DNA of 64,000 bases, taken from NCBI GenBank assembly GCA_025765615.1, contig JAIVFJ010000001.1, positions 806,001 to 870,000 of the forward strand. The letters run 5' to 3'. A program made the translations under genes and the position numbers. The stretch comes from Zopfochytrium polystomum (lineage: Eukaryota; Chytridiomycota; Chytridiomycetes; Chytridiales; Chytridiaceae). The notes under the pieces were generated by a model. The model made no database searches. It was given only the letters and a program-made list of their open reading frames with translations, and was not told the origin of the DNA. Shown one piece after another: positions 63,455 to 64,000 of the stretch (positions within the stretch are counted from its first letter, which is position 1; each line of letters opens with the position of its first letter).

Positions 63455-64000
63455 GAGAACAATCCATTGAAAAACCCCCGCTTCTTCTATTGGCTCTTAC
63501 ATGTACATGTACATTTCTCCTCTGCTGCCCACTCGGCGACAACCAGGGGTTTCGGCCCAGCTGAGCTATGGGAAGCTTTGGGCAAGGTAACCAGCGCTCG
63601 AAGCGCAAAGCGCACAAAGCGAGAAAAAAGCAACCACGAAGCACAGAGCAAGCCCATAAGCGCAAAGCGACCCCGACTCGGATGATGTGATTGAAGTGGA
63701 AAGCTGCTTTTTTTGGGCGGGCAGAAGCTCAGGCAATCGGAGGCTCCGTGTTGGTGGTCGGTTGGTTTTTGCTGTTAGGAAAGGGGGGACGGCCCCGGTC
63801 AGCGACACTTACTGTCCAAAAGCTCTTTTTTCTCTCCTGTTGTGAAGTTCTTCCTGCTGATATTTTGTTTAGTTTGAACTAGCTCTTTTCTTTCTCTATA
63901 TTGGCCGTGGGACAAACCACGAGACAACCCAACAGTTCCTTCTCTTTTTTTACGATTTTTTATTCTTTTTTTCTTGTGGATTTACATATAGAAAAAGGGG
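63455..64000. other. Right-edge intergenic sequence
   Basis: No recognised gene. Short frames on both strands are unsupported. The region contains an ACATGTACATGTACAT repeat near 63499 and T-rich sequence at the end. Confidence 0.4.

Noticed and set aside
1..64000. CRISPR arrays, bacterial operons, rRNA genes
   Set aside because: None seen; all multi-copy repeats are microsatellites, minisatellites, terminal repeats or gene duplications, and the genes are spliced eukaryotic ones.

Overview
The window is eukaryotic nuclear DNA, almost certainly from an early-diverging (chytrid-like) fungus. The evidence is dense spliceosomal introns (GT-AG and a few GC-AG), eukaryotic tRNAs and snRNAs, a cerato-platanin (a fungus-specific family), a Vps11 subunit, Sel1-repeat and WWK-type repeat proteins, and a DIRS-like tyrosine-recombinase retrotransposon. 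Coding DNA is GC-rich, and introns and spacers are full of homopolymers and CTGT/GACA microsatellites. The species is not identifiable by reading alone.

Layout. 0-7 kb: the 3' part of an LRR gene, then a complete 15-exon VPS11 gene. 7.7-10.2 kb: tRNA-Ser, a frame-broken DUF4246 gene, tRNA-Gly(GCC). 10.4-13.7 kb: a three-exon gene for a membrane-anchored Lys/Arg/Ala-rich then Gly/Asp-rich repeat protein. 15.5-20.4 kb: tRNA-Gly(TCC), an ankyrin remnant, an atypical Rho-like GTPase divergent from a frameshifted Sel1-repeat gene, and a small secreted protein.

21-42 kb is a duplication-rich zone. It has two further Rho-like loci (one intact, one relic), an intact and a decayed WWK-repeat gene, and three copies of a U2 snRNA / U4 snRNA / tRNA-Phe module (two in inverted orientation, one farther away). 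A complete but inactive DIRS-like element (31.4-36.6 kb) sits between them. tRNA-Arg, a fourth tRNA-Phe and the cerato-platanin gene are also here.

42-64 kb returns to ordinary genes: a six-exon GH5 glycosidase, a Ser/Pro/Asp-rich protein, and a divergent TRM82 (tRNA m7G methyltransferase subunit) / APC4 (anaphase-promoting complex) pair about 100 bp apart. Next come a secreted-peptide gene built from twelve tiny, nearly all symmetric exons, and two paralogues of an unrecognised CxxC...CPVC zinc-binding family.

Standout observations: the micro-exon secreted gene (54.8-56.7 kb); the triplicated U2-U4-tRNA-Phe module; the two intact Rho-like genes that lack normal catalytic motifs; and a recurrent one-base frame break at C-runs in otherwise conserved genes, which points to consensus errors as much as to gene decay. 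Exon coordinates were worked out by hand from splice signals, phase and family similarity.
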